Part shown: positions 8,251-17,948 of the stretch, one piece after another
Layout: each line of letters opens with the position of its first letter
Position numbering within the stretch: position 1 is the first letter of the stretch
Assembly: GCF_007829035.1 (NCBI RefSeq)
Contig: NZ_VIVQ01000003.1
Location: forward strand, 186,001 to 250,000
Direction: 5' to 3'
Origin: Rudaeicoccus suwonensis
GTDB lineage: Bacteria > Actinomycetota > Actinomycetes > Actinomycetales > Dermatophilaceae
DNA: 64,000 bases
Notes under the pieces: generated by a model
Told to the model about the DNA's origin: nothing
What the model saw: only the letters and a program-made list of their open reading frames with translations
The model's database searches: none
Program-made: the position numbers and the translations under genes

Positions 8251-8931
8251 ATGAAGACACCCGTGCGTCAGACGCCGTTGGTCGTCCAGGTCACCGAGCA
8301 GTTCCGTGCCCTCATCGAGGACGGATCGTGGCCGGTCGGCGTCCGCATTCCCGCCGAACTGCAGCTGGTGCAGGATCTCGGCGTCAGTCGCAGCACCGTG
8401 CGCGAGGCGCTGCGCTCGCTTGCGTCCGCGGGCCTCTTGCAGCCACGGGTGGGCGATGGCACCTACGTGATCGCCCGCGACGATCTGGCTGCGCTGCTGG
8501 CTCGCGGTGACGAACTGCAGGATCTGCAGCAGGTGCTCGATGTGCGCAGCATCCTCGACGTGGCGGCGGCCTCCTGGGCAGCCAACAGGCGCACCACTGC
8601 GGATGTGCAGAGCATGCGTCGGGCGCTCGCGGCACGACGCAAGGCGCACGATCGGGACGACCGCGCGGCATACGTCACGGCCGACGTGGAGCTACACCGC
8701 TCCGTCGTGCAGGCGAGCGGAAACGCTTTGCTGCTCAGGCTTTACGACGCCTTCATCGATGTGGTGACGGAGGCTGTCGACTCGACGACGACCCTGCCGG
8801 AGGACCCGAGGCTGGGCGAGTTGCACCGGGAACTCGTCGACGCGATCGAAGCGCACGACGGTGGTCGTGCGGCTGACACCGCCGCGGAACTGGTGCGCGA
8901 GGTGCAGTCGGCCGATCGGCACGCGTCGTGA
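8251..8931 (+). CDS. GntR/FadR-family transcriptional regulator
   Basis: A 226-residue regulator. The winged helix-turn-helix occupies residues 5-75 (IPAELQLVQDLGVSRSTVREALRSLASAGLLQ and the wing VGDGTYV). An all-helical FCD ligand-binding domain follows, with metal-type histidines at DVELHRSVV and ELHRELVDAI. ATG at 8251 is 13 bases after the palindromic operator. It overlaps the MFS transporter gene by four bases (GTGA), so the two are translationally coupled. The arrangement suggests that a small carboxylate or related ligand controls expression of the transporter and of the regulator itself; the ligand is not identifiable from sequence. Confidence 0.9.
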   Translation: MKTPVRQTPLVVQVTEQFRALIEDGSWPVGVRIPAELQLVQDLGVSRSTVREALRSLASAGLLQPRVGDGTYVIARDDLAALLARGDELQDLQQVLDVRSILDVAAASWAANRRTTADVQSMRRALAARRKAHDRDDRAAYVTADVELHRSVVQASGNALLLRLYDAFIDVVTEAVDSTTTLPEDPRLGELHRELVDAIEAHDGGRAADTAAELVREVQSADRHAS

Positions 8932-10151
8932 GCGTTGCGACAGGCGGCCGTGGGAGTGGCGTGAGCCCGGGATTCGGCGCTGTCGCCGCTGTGCTGCTGG
9001 TCGCCGCTTCGCTCCGATCGGCGATCACCGTCGTCGGACCGGTGCTCGATCAGATCGGAGCCGCAACAGGACTGGGACATGCGGCGCTCGGACTGCTCGG
9101 TGCCGTGCCCCTGCTGGCATTCGCCGTCGTGTCACCGATGGTGCACGTGATGGCCGCTCGTTTCAGCCCCGAAAGCAGCCTCATCGTCGCGCTGGCCGCC
9201 ATCACCGTGGGCACCGGCATACGGTCGGTTCCCGGCAACGGATTCCTTTGGTGCGGCACGGCGTTGCTCGGCGCGGGCATCGCGGTCGGCAACGTGCTCG
9301 TCCCCTCGATCGTGAAGCGCGACTTCGCCGGACAGGTGCAGTTGATGACCGGTGTGTATGCCGCGGTCATGAGCGGTATGGCGGCGATCGCCTCCGGCCT
9401 CGCGGCCCCTCTGGCGCGCTGGACCGGGTCATGGAGGTGGGCTCTGGCCTGTTGGGCTGCGGTGTCCGCCGTCGCCGTGCTGGTGTGGATCCTTCGTCGA
9501 CGTCCGACGGGCACCGAGCCGCCGGCCGGTGCGGTAAGCGCTGCTGCAGAGAATCCCTCGAACACGGTCAACGTGTGGGCGTCGGCGCGGGCGTGGCAGG
9601 TGACGGCGTTCATGGGCTCGCAGTCGTGCTCGTTCTACGTGCTGGTGACTTGGCTACCGAGCGTCGAAGCCGATCGCGGGGTCAGCGAAACCACCTCGGG
9701 TATCTACCTTTTCGTTTATCAGCTGATCGGGATCATCGCCGGTGTGTTCGTCGCGGTACCGCTGCGGCGCAGGCAGCAGAGCGGGGTTGCGGTGGCGATC
9801 ACCGTGCCGATGGTCGTCGGGTCCGCGGGTCTGATCGCACTGCCCGCACTCGCGCCGCTGTGGGTGATCGTGGCAGGGGTGAGTTCCGGCTGCGGAATCG
9901 TGGTGGCCCTGGCGTTCATCGGTTTGCGTTCGAGTGAACACTCGGTGACCGCCCGACTGTCCGGTATGGCGCAGTCCGTCGGCTACTTGATCGCGGCGCT
10001 CGCGCTCCTTGGTGCTGGTCTGCTGGCCGGAGCCGCAGGCGACCGGAGCGTTCTTTGGCTGGTGCTGGCGATCGGCTGCGTGCAACTGGTGCCGGCCTGG
10101 CTGGCCGGTCGTGCCGGCTTCGTCGACAGTGTCTCCCCACGTCAGTCCTGA
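8928..10151 (+). CDS. MFS transporter, CynX/NimT family
   Basis: A 407-residue membrane protein with about twelve hydrophobic helices. The sequence LRSAITVVGPVLDQIGAATGL in the first helix region and the conserved RFSPESSL after helix 2 match the CynX/NimT branch of the major facilitator superfamily, which includes cyanate and 2-nitroimidazole related transporters. The substrate here is unknown. The GTG start overlaps the stop of the GntR regulator by four bases, so transport is presumably induced by the regulator's ligand. Little is encoded between its end and adnA. The family call is solid; export versus import is not determined. Confidence 0.88.
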   Translation: MSVATGGRGSGVSPGFGAVAAVLLVAASLRSAITVVGPVLDQIGAATGLGHAALGLLGAVPLLAFAVVSPMVHVMAARFSPESSLIVALAAITVGTGIRSVPGNGFLWCGTALLGAGIAVGNVLVPSIVKRDFAGQVQLMTGVYAAVMSGMAAIASGLAAPLARWTGSWRWALACWAAVSAVAVLVWILRRRPTGTEPPAGAVSAAAENPSNTVNVWASARAWQVTAFMGSQSCSFYVLVTWLPSVEADRGVSETTSGIYLFVYQLIGIIAGVFVAVPLRRRQQSGVAVAITVPMVVGSAGLIALPALAPLWVIVAGVSSGCGIVVALAFIGLRSSEHSVTARLSGMAQSVGYLIAALALLGAGLLAGAAGDRSVLWLVLAIGCVQLVPAWLAGRAGFVDSVSPRQS

Positions 10152-10230
10152 CGGCCGCTTCGGCACGATCACCATGGCCGCGAGGGCGCTTGCGGCATAC
10201 GTTGTCGGCGCCGCGTGATGGGATGTCGCC

Positions 10231-13200
10231 GTGGTGCAGATGCGACGAGCCCCCGATGTGGCCAGCAGCCCGCCACAGCTGGACGACGTGCAGCAGGCCG
10301 TGTGCGACAGCACTGACCGCGCGCTGGTGGTGCTGGGAGCGCCCGGCACGGGCAAGTCGACCGTGGCCGTCGAGGCCGTGGTTGCTGCCGTGCAGCGGGG
10401 GACAGCACCCGACCAGTGCCTGCTGCTCGCGCCGACCCGGCTCGCCGCCGCAGCCCTGCGCGATCGGGTGACCGCGCGGCTGCAGGGCACCTCCACCGAA
10501 CCGCTGGCCCGCACCCACCAGGCGCTGGGCTTCGGCATCCTGCGGCAGCAGGCTGCGCTGGTCGGCGACCCTGCGCCGCGCTTGCTCAGCGGACCCGAGC
10601 AGGATGTCGTGCTGCGAGAGTTGCTCGCCGGTCATGCCGCCGGCGACGGCCGGCCGCCGCGCTGGCCGGATTTCGTGAGCGAGGCGCTAACGACGAGAGG
10701 CTTCCGGGGCGAACTGCGCGATCTGCTCATGCGCGCGGTCGAGTGGGGTCTGTCCGCTGACGACCTCGCCGGCCTCGGTCGTGACCATGGCCGGCCGGAG
10801 TGGATCGCCGCCGCGCAGGTGCTCGACGAATACGACCAAGTCACCGCGCTGAGCCAGCCCGGCGCCTTCGACCCTGCGTGGATCCTCGGGGCCGCCGCAG
10901 ATGCGCTCCAGGACGACCCGGCCGCGCTGGAGCGGATGCGCCGGTCGACCCGGCTGATCGTCGTCGACGACGCGCAGGAGCTCACCCGGGCCGGAGCCCG
11001 CCTGTTGCGCCTGATCGCCGGCCAGGATTCGCGAGTCGTGCTGATCGGCGATCCTGATGCGACTGTCCAAGGTTTCCGTGGTGCCGACCCCAAGCTGTTC
11101 GGCCGGCTCGGGCAGGAGTGGGGCGCGCCGGGCCGGATGATCCTGCCGTTCAGCTACCGCAGTCCGCGGGCCGTGCGCGCCAGTGCCGAGCAGGTCACCA
11201 GTCGCATCGGAGCTGTGGCGGGCGGTGACCATCGCCGGGTGCAGACCCGACCCGGTGGACGCGTCGACGTCGCGTTGTTGCGCGCGACATCCCAGGAAGC
11301 CGCGCACATCGCAGCGGCTCTTCGCCGCGCACATCTGCTCGACGGCGTCCCGTGGCAGCAGATGGCAGTCATCGTCCGAGGGCAGGGCCGCGCAGGCACC
11401 TTGCGTCGAGCACTTTCGGCGGTAGGTGTGCCGATCGTGTCGCCGCCGAATGTCGTGCCCCTACGCGAAGAGCCTGCGGTGCGTCCGCTGTTGCTGCTGA
11501 TGGAAGCCGTCGGCCGCCTCGTGGCCCACGATCCGGTGCCGATCGACACCGAGGCGGCGATCGAGGTGCTGTGTTCGCCGGTGGGCGGTGCCGACGCGGT
11601 GGCGCTGCGGCGGTTCCGGCGGGCGTTGCGTGCTGCGGAGATAGAGTCCGGCGGTTCGCGGTCCTCCGACGAGTTGCTCGCCGCCTCGCTCATCGATCTG
11701 CCGTGGCTGCCGCTGCTGGGTCCGGAAGCAGCCCCGGCGCGTCGGGTGGCTGCCGTCATACATGCCGGGCACGAAGCGGCGACCGAAACCGACGCGACCG
11801 CTGAGACCGTGCTGTGGCGGATGTGGGCGGCGTCCGGCCTGGCCGACGCCTGGAGCGCGACGGCGCTCGACGGCGGGCCCGCCAGCGCGCGAGCTGATCG
11901 TGACCTGGACGCGGTCGTCGCGTTGTTCGGTGCGGCCGCGACGTATGTCGATCGTCTCCCGGGCGCCGCGCCGATGGACTTCCTGGAGCACATCCGAAGC
12001 CTTGACGTGCCGGGGGACCGCCTCGTGGCCAGCTCTCCGGAGGACGAGCGGGTCGCGCTGTTGACGCCGCAGGCGGCGGCCGGTCGTGAGTGGACCTTCG
12101 TCGTGGTCGCAGGAGTGCAGGAGGGCGTGTGGCCGGACCTGCGGTTGCGCGGGTCACTGCTCGGGTCGGAAGCGCTGGTCGACGTGCTCGCGCAACGTGG
12201 CGACTCGCTGCGCGCGGCGCAGGCCGCGGTGCGCTACGACGAGACACGGCAGTTCCTGGTGGCCATCACGCGGGCGTCCGAACGACTGCTGGTGACCGCT
12301 GTCCGCAGCGACGAAGATCAGCCATCGGCATACCTGGATCTGGTGGATCCCCTTGGCGATGAGGCAGATTCAGGTTCTGACACATTGCGACCGTTCACCG
12401 AGGTCGCGCGACCGCTGACCCTGGCTGCTGCTGTCGGGGAGCTGCGGCGTGAGCTCGTCACCGGCGATGATCAGCAGCGCGACCACGCCGCCGGGATCCT
12501 CGCTCGGCTGGCTGCCAACGACGTGCCGGGAGCCGATCCGGCGCGCTGGTGGGCGCTGACCCAGCTGAGCGACGACCGTCCGCTTCGGCTGCCCGATCAG
12601 TCGGTGAAGGTGTCGCCGTCCAGGATCGAGGGCTTCCGGCAATGCGGTCTGAACTGGTTGTTGACCACTTCCGGAGGCGATGGCCCGGACGTCGGAGCTG
12701 CGTCCATCGGCACCCTGGTGCACGAGGTCGCGCAGGAGTTCGCCGACAGCGACCCTGCCGCGATGGCGCAGGCGCTCGACGACCGGTGGGCGCGGCTCGG
12801 CTACGGCTCGACCTGGGTCTCGGAACAAAAGCGCGTGCTGGCCCACCAGATGCTCGTGCGGTTGACCGGTTACCTCGAGGAGGCGGCGGCGCAGGGCTGG
12901 CTGCCGGTCGGGGTCGAGGTGCCGTTCTCGGTGCTGGTCGGTCGGGCCGAGCTGACCGGTCGTGTCGACCGGTTGGAGGAGCACGACGGCACCCTGCGGG
13001 TGATCGACCTCAAGACGGGCAGCAAGAAGCCGCCCCAGGCCGAGATGCCGGGGCATCCGCAACTCGGGGCGTACCAAGTCGCCACGACCGAGGGCGGATT
13101 CGAGGCCGGCTCGACCTCCGGCGGTGCGGCGCTCGTGCAGATCGGCAAAGCCGGTGGCAAGGACACCGCCAATGTGCAGGTGCAGGCGCCGCTGGACCGA

Positions 13201-13350
13201 CAGGCTGACGGTCGATGGGCCTATGACCTCATCGCCGACACCGCCGACGGTATGTCAGCGGCCACGTTCACCGCCCGGATCTGCGACCGATGCGGCACCT
13301 GCCCGGTCAAGAGCTCGTGCCCGCTGCAAGCCGAAGGTGGCGTGCTGTGA
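10231..13350 (+). CDS. adnA: AdnA-like helicase-nuclease subunit with Fe-S nuclease domain
   Basis: A 1,039-residue subunit of the AdnAB complex, which resects double-strand breaks for recombination. The N-terminal UvrD-like motor has Walker A GAPGTGKST (lysine 42), motif II VVDDAQE near residue 250, GDPDATVQGFRGA, SYRSPRAV, and a late motif VAITRASERLL. The C-terminal RecB-like nuclease has VIDLKTG near 930. Its four iron-sulfur cysteines are one in FRQCGLNW and three in CDRCGTCPVKSSC. Motif II reads DDAQE instead of the usual DEAQD, which may weaken this motor. The start is either GTG 10231 or the ATG nine bases later. It overlaps adnB by four bases. Equivalent to Rv3202c. Confidence 0.92.
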   Translation: MVQMRRAPDVASSPPQLDDVQQAVCDSTDRALVVLGAPGTGKSTVAVEAVVAAVQRGTAPDQCLLLAPTRLAAAALRDRVTARLQGTSTEPLARTHQALGFGILRQQAALVGDPAPRLLSGPEQDVVLRELLAGHAAGDGRPPRWPDFVSEALTTRGFRGELRDLLMRAVEWGLSADDLAGLGRDHGRPEWIAAAQVLDEYDQVTALSQPGAFDPAWILGAAADALQDDPAALERMRRSTRLIVVDDAQELTRAGARLLRLIAGQDSRVVLIGDPDATVQGFRGADPKLFGRLGQEWGAPGRMILPFSYRSPRAVRASAEQVTSRIGAVAGGDHRRVQTRPGGRVDVALLRATSQEAAHIAAALRRAHLLDGVPWQQMAVIVRGQGRAGTLRRALSAVGVPIVSPPNVVPLREEPAVRPLLLLMEAVGRLVAHDPVPIDTEAAIEVLCSPVGGADAVALRRFRRALRAAEIESGGSRSSDELLAASLIDLPWLPLLGPEAAPARRVAAVIHAGHEAATETDATAETVLWRMWAASGLADAWSATALDGGPASARADRDLDAVVALFGAAATYVDRLPGAAPMDFLEHIRSLDVPGDRLVASSPEDERVALLTPQAAAGREWTFVVVAGVQEGVWPDLRLRGSLLGSEALVDVLAQRGDSLRAAQAAVRYDETRQFLVAITRASERLLVTAVRSDEDQPSAYLDLVDPLGDEADSGSDTLRPFTEVARPLTLAAAVGELRRELVTGDDQQRDHAAGILARLAANDVPGADPARWWALTQLSDDRPLRLPDQSVKVSPSRIEGFRQCGLNWLLTTSGGDGPDVGAASIGTLVHEVAQEFADSDPAAMAQALDDRWARLGYGSTWVSEQKRVLAHQMLVRLTGYLEEAAAQGWLPVGVEVPFSVLVGRAELTGRVDRLEEHDGTLRVIDLKTGSKKPPQAEMPGHPQLGAYQVATTEGGFEAGSTSGGAALVQIGKAGGKDTANVQVQAPLDRQADGRWAYDLIADTADGMSAATFTARICDRCGTCPVKSSCPLQAEGGVL

Positions 13351-16300
13351 CCGAGCCGATGAGATACAGCGCCGTCGCGATCGCCGACACGCTCGGGGTG
13401 CCGTCGCCGACCGCCGAGCAGATCGCTGTGACCGAGGCGCCGCCGGATGCACCGGTCCTCGTCGTCGCCGGTGCCGGCTCAGGCAAGACCGAGACGATGG
13501 CCGCGCGCGTGGTGTGGCTGGTCGCAAACCGGTATGTCGACCCCGACGAGGTGCTCGGGCTGACGTTCACCCGCAAGGCAGCCGGGCAGCTTGCCGAGCG
13601 CATCGGTCAACGGCTGCGACGGCTGCGACGCGAGGGGCTGTGGACACCGACACCGGACACCGACGGCACGCCCACGCTCGGAGATCTGCCGACCGTGCAG
13701 ACCTACCACTCGTATGCCGGGCGGCTGGTGGGCGAGCACGGTCTGCGATTCGGCATCGAGCCGGAGTCACGGCTGCTCTCAGAGGCCGCCGCCTGGCAGG
13801 TTGCCGCCGAAGCCGTGTTGTCCTACGACGGCCCGATGGATCTGGTCGAGGCGCTCGACACCAATGTGACCTCCGGTGTGATCAACCTGGCCGGTGAGAT
13901 GGCCGAACACCTCGTCATACCAGCGCAATTGGGGGAGTATCTCGGCCAATTGCTGCGCACCACCGGTGACCTGCCGTCCTCCGGCCGCACCACCGTGAAG
14001 ATTCAGGACATCGCCAAAATGCGGGCCGCGCTCGCCGCTCGCGCCCAGATCGTGCCCATCGTCGAGCGGTACATGCAGCTCAAGCGGCAGCGCTCCGCTC
14101 TTGACTTCGCCGACCAGATGGCGCTGGCCGCGCGGCTGGCGCAGGCTTTTCCAATTTTGGGTGCTCTTGAGCGCCGTCGTTTCCGGGCCGTCTTGCTGGA
14201 TGAGTTCCAGGACACCAGTGAGGCCCAGATGGTGCTGCTGCGCTCGCTGTTCGCGGCCTCCGCCGACCCGGTCCGCGTCACGGCCGTCGGCGACCCGAAC
14301 CAGTCGATCTACGGTTGGCGCGGCGCGAGCGCGACGACGCTGGCCACCTTCCCGCAGCTGTTCGCCGATGCTGCCGGACCGGCGAAGGTGCTTCAGCTGT
14401 CGACAAGTTGGCGCAACGACAGCGCCATACTCGACGCGGCGAACCGGGTGTCGGCACCTTTGCGCGCGGCCAGCGCCGTGCACGTCGAGGTCTTGCGCCC
14501 GCGCCCCGGGGCCGGCGTCGGCGAGGTGACCGCAGCGCGGCTGCAGGACCTGGACGCCGAGGCCGCGTATGTCGCCGACTGGATCGCGCAGCGGCATACC
14601 GAAGCGGGCGGCGAATGGACCGGCCGTACGGCGGCGGTGCTGTGCCGCAAGCGGTCGATCATGGTGCCGGTCGTCGATGCCCTTCGCCGGCGCGGCATCC
14701 CGGTCGAGGTGGTCGGTGTCGGGGGTCTGCTCACGACTCCTGAGGTCGCCGATGTCGTGAGTCTTTTGTGGGCAGTGCAGGATCCGACGCGTGGCGACAA
14801 GCTGATGAGGCTGCTCACCGGCCCGGCGGTCCGACTCGGCGCGGCTGATCTCGACGGTCTCGGTGCATGGGCGCGCCACCTCTTGCGACGCGACCAGCCG
14901 AAGGTCGATCGCGAGCGCAGCGACATCGAGGCCGAAACGCGCGACCGTCCCTCGATCATCGAAGCGCTCGACGAGTTGCCGTCCGACCGCTGGCGAGGCC
15001 CTGCCGGTGAACGCCTCAGCGGTCCGGCGCTGGAGCGTCTCGCCGGCCTTGGGCGCGCGATCCGCCGGCTCCGCTCGCTGACGGGTCTGCCGCTGTCGGA
15101 GCTTGCCGGTGAGGCCGAGCGTGCGCTCGGTCTCGACATCGAAGTGCTCGCCATACCGGGGCAGACGCCCGAGACGGCCCGCGTGCACCTTGACGGATTC
15201 GCCGATGTCGCAGGTAGTTTCGCCGCTTCCGCCGACCGCCCGACCCTCGGCGGATTCCTCGACTGGCTCACGACGGCCGAACGTGAGGAGCGCGGTCTCG
15301 ACCGGCCGTATCTCGAGAGTGAGCCGCGTGCTGTTCAGGTGTTGACGGTGCACGCCGCCAAGGGCCTCGAGTGGGACATCGTGGCGGTGCCGGGCATGGT
15401 GGAAGGTAACTTCCCATCCCATTCCGGCAAGGTGAGCTGGCACAGCGAGTTGCACGGCTGGAAGATCAGCCCCGACGGCGAACCCGGCAATCCGGCGAGC
15501 TGGCGCACCAACGACGGCGCGTGGATCGTAGGGGTCGAGGGTCTGCCGTTCGATCTGCGGGGGGACGCCGACGGTTTGCCGCAGCTGCGCTGGGCCGAGG
15601 CGTCGGACGCGGCTGAGCTGCGTGACGCGATCGCCGAATTCCGTTCAGCTGCAGGTGATCACGCGCTGCAGGAGGAACGTCGACTCGCGTATGTCGCCTT
15701 CACCCGCGCCCGTTCCCAGTTGTTGCTGACCGCGGCGGTGTGGACCACCAGCGCGACACCACGGCTGACGTCGCGCTATCTGACCGAGCTGGTCGACGCA
15801 GGCCTCGCGCGCACCGACGCCTGGGCGGATCTGCCCGAACCGGAGCCAGGTGAGACGGCCGTCGCCGACCCGCGCGGCAGCCGCGATGCGAGCAGCCTCT
15901 GGCCGACCGATCCGCTGGCGGCGCGGCGTGCCCAGTTGGCAGATGGGGCGCTGCGCGTGCAGGAGGCTGTCGCGCGATCTGCCGGCGCCGACATACCTGC
16001 CGCCGACGATCGTGAACAAGAAATCGACCTGTTGCTGCGCGAACGCGCCAGACAGCGTCGTCGTGAGCCGCAGGTGGTCCAGGTGCCGCGGCACTTGTCG
16101 GCGTCGGCAGTCGTGGCTCTCGCCGACGATCCCGAGGCGTTCGCATTGCAGTTGCGTCGTCCGCTGCCGACGCCACCCGCGCTGGCCGCACGCCGAGGTA
16201 CGACCTTCCACGCCTGGATCGAGCAGCACTACTCGCGCGCGGCGCTGGTCGACGTGGTCGAACTCCCCGGAGCTGCCGACGCCGACGCCGATCCGGACGC

Positions 16301-16673
16301 CGACCTGGCAGCGATGAAGGACCTCTTTCTGCGGTCGCAGTGGGCTTCCTTGGAACCCGAGGAGATCGAGGTCGCCGTCGAGACGTGGATCGACGGGATC
16401 TCGGTGCGCGGGCGCATCGACGCGGTCTTCCCGCGCTTGGGCGGAGGTTTCACCGTCGTCGACTGGAAGACCGGTGCCACGCCGACCGGTCGGCGAGCGC
16501 AAGTGCGGGCGCTGCAGTTGGCGGCATACCGACTGGCGTATGCGCGGCTGCGAGGCATCTCCACCGACGCGGTGGATGCTGCGTTCTATTACGCCGGCAC
16601 GGGCGAGACGGTCTGGCCGCCGCTACCAGCGGACGACGCGATCGGGGAGTTGCTGGCGGCCATTCCCGGTTGA
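13347..16673 (+). CDS. adnB: AdnB-like helicase-nuclease subunit
   Basis: A 1,108-residue partner of AdnA and probably the main motor of the complex. Walker A GAGSGKTET (lysine 47), LTFTRKAAGQLAERI, motif II LLDEFQDTSEAQ, GDPNQSIYGWRGA, LSTSWRND, HAAKGLEWDIVAVPG and VAFTRARSQLL trace a complete UvrD-type helicase. The C-terminal nuclease has the early histidine in RGTTFHAWIEQHY and the catalytic VVDWKTG near residue 1037. Unlike AdnA it has no cysteine cluster at its end. The GTG at 13347 overlaps the AdnA stop by four bases, indicating co-translation of equal amounts of the two subunits. Equivalent to Rv3201c. The longer frame upstream lies inside adnA and is not used. Confidence 0.93.
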   Translation: MTEPMRYSAVAIADTLGVPSPTAEQIAVTEAPPDAPVLVVAGAGSGKTETMAARVVWLVANRYVDPDEVLGLTFTRKAAGQLAERIGQRLRRLRREGLWTPTPDTDGTPTLGDLPTVQTYHSYAGRLVGEHGLRFGIEPESRLLSEAAAWQVAAEAVLSYDGPMDLVEALDTNVTSGVINLAGEMAEHLVIPAQLGEYLGQLLRTTGDLPSSGRTTVKIQDIAKMRAALAARAQIVPIVERYMQLKRQRSALDFADQMALAARLAQAFPILGALERRRFRAVLLDEFQDTSEAQMVLLRSLFAASADPVRVTAVGDPNQSIYGWRGASATTLATFPQLFADAAGPAKVLQLSTSWRNDSAILDAANRVSAPLRAASAVHVEVLRPRPGAGVGEVTAARLQDLDAEAAYVADWIAQRHTEAGGEWTGRTAAVLCRKRSIMVPVVDALRRRGIPVEVVGVGGLLTTPEVADVVSLLWAVQDPTRGDKLMRLLTGPAVRLGAADLDGLGAWARHLLRRDQPKVDRERSDIEAETRDRPSIIEALDELPSDRWRGPAGERLSGPALERLAGLGRAIRRLRSLTGLPLSELAGEAERALGLDIEVLAIPGQTPETARVHLDGFADVAGSFAASADRPTLGGFLDWLTTAEREERGLDRPYLESEPRAVQVLTVHAAKGLEWDIVAVPGMVEGNFPSHSGKVSWHSELHGWKISPDGEPGNPASWRTNDGAWIVGVEGLPFDLRGDADGLPQLRWAEASDAAELRDAIAEFRSAAGDHALQEERRLAYVAFTRARSQLLLTAAVWTTSATPRLTSRYLTELVDAGLARTDAWADLPEPEPGETAVADPRGSRDASSLWPTDPLAARRAQLADGALRVQEAVARSAGADIPAADDREQEIDLLLRERARQRRREPQVVQVPRHLSASAVVALADDPEAFALQLRRPLPTPPALAARRGTTFHAWIEQHYSRAALVDVVELPGAADADADPDADLAAMKDLFLRSQWASLEPEEIEVAVETWIDGISVRGRIDAVFPRLGGGFTVVDWKTGATPTGRRAQVRALQLAAYRLAYARLRGISTDAVDAAFYYAGTGETVWPPLPADDAIGELLAAIPG

Positions 16674-16703
16674 GCAGGGTGGTGTCCTCAGCAGCGCCAG
16701 AGC

Positions 16704-17936
16704 TCAGGTCGTGCTGTCGTCGTCGATCGGGTAGGTCGACGACTCAGGCAACGTGTCGGACTCGTCGCCAGCGGGGGGCACGCCGTTCGTCGCATTCGCA
16801 GTGCCCGCCGAAGCCGCAGCGCCCTTGGACGACTGCGGTCGCGGCGCCGGACGGCTGATCGGGATCTCGACCGTCTCGTCGTCCTCATTCGACTCCGACA
16901 GCTCCACCACCTTGATGTCTCGCGGGTCGACCTGACCGGCGCTGTCGTCCTCGACCGCAGCGGGACGACGACGACCCGGTGTGGGCGGCATCAGCGAATG
17001 GTCGTCCTGAGTGGCCGCATCCAGTCGGCGCAGCGCGGCTGTGCGACGCTGCACACGCTCTTTGTCGTCCGCGGCGACGGCATTCATCAGCGCATTGACT
17101 CGCTGCAGTTCCGCAGCCAGTCGCACCCGTCGTTCGAGATGGATGTCGGGGGAGTCGCGCCGGGCTGCGGCATACGACTCGAGGACGGTGTCGAAGGCCG
17201 CCGGATCGGCCAGCACCGAGAGGACCGCGAAGTCCTCGGCAGGGTCGGAGACACCGGCGGCTTCCCACCCGGTGATCGCGGTGATCGCGGATGCGTCGTC
17301 GATCAGCACCTGCGAGCCCTGCAGCGGCCCGTGCACGGTGCAGGTCGCGAACTTCCACAAAGTGACCTCCTCCAGCGCGCGCTCCCAGCGCGCCAGCAGG
17401 CCGGTCGGCACCAGCCCGGTCGCCGCCGCACGATCGAGGGTCGCGAGGCGCCGTGCGCGGTAGGCGTCCGCGTCGTACGTGGGCAGCCCAGCCTCCTCGA
17501 CGACCCGCGGATCGATGTCGTGCAGGGTCGCAACGGCCTGGCCGATGCTGCGCGCGAGAGCGCTTCCGGGCTCGAGTTCGCGCCATACGAGCGCAGTGCC
17601 GGGAAGGCGGGGCATCACCGCGACGGTGTCGCCATCGGCGGTGACCGTGGTGCCCTCGATGTGCGGCACGGCATACGGCAGGCGCTTGGCCAGCAGCTTC
17701 AGCAAAGCCCGCGAGGCCTCCATCTGGGCGCCCGCTGCCGTGGTCAGGCCGACGCGCACCACCCACTCGCTCCCGTCGCCGTCGGTGAGGAAGGCGATCT
17801 GGAAGCGGTCATCCGGGCCGGTTGCGGTGCCCTGCACGCTGGTGGGGCGCAGGCGGTGCACGGCTGAGTTGGCGAGTGCGGCAAGGGTCAGGGGACGGCG
17901 GAGCACGGCCACAACGGTATGCCGAACCGACCGCAT
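16704..17936 (-). CDS. Phosphotransferase (APH-type kinase-like) family protein
   Basis: A 410-residue protein. An N-terminal kinase-like fold (to about residue 270) resembles aminoglycoside/macrolide phosphotransferases and has LPGTALVW in the linker region. The catalytic loop, however, reads TCTVHGPLQGSQVLIDD where active kinases have HGDLxxxN, so the usual catalytic Asp (here Pro) and Asn are not in place. The metal-binding Asp motif is also unclear (ITGWEAAGVSDPAED). The C-terminal 140 residues are acidic, proline- and serine-rich and probably disordered. The ATG at 17936 is used, because the upstream frame would run deep into nudC. It converges on adnB and diverges from nudC. Whether it has any kinase activity is doubtful. 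Confidence 0.75.
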   Translation of the reverse strand: MRSVRHTVVAVLRRPLTLAALANSAVHRLRPTSVQGTATGPDDRFQIAFLTDGDGSEWVVRVGLTTAAGAQMEASRALLKLLAKRLPYAVPHIEGTTVTADGDTVAVMPRLPGTALVWRELEPGSALARSIGQAVATLHDIDPRVVEEAGLPTYDADAYRARRLATLDRAAATGLVPTGLLARWERALEEVTLWKFATCTVHGPLQGSQVLIDDASAITAITGWEAAGVSDPAEDFAVLSVLADPAAFDTVLESYAAARRDSPDIHLERRVRLAAELQRVNALMNAVAADDKERVQRRTAALRRLDAATQDDHSLMPPTPGRRRPAAVEDDSAGQVDPRDIKVVELSESNEDDETVEIPISRPAPRPQSSKGAAASAGTANATNGVPPAGDESDTLPESSTYPIDDDSTT

Positions 17937-17948
17937 AACCTGGTTGCC

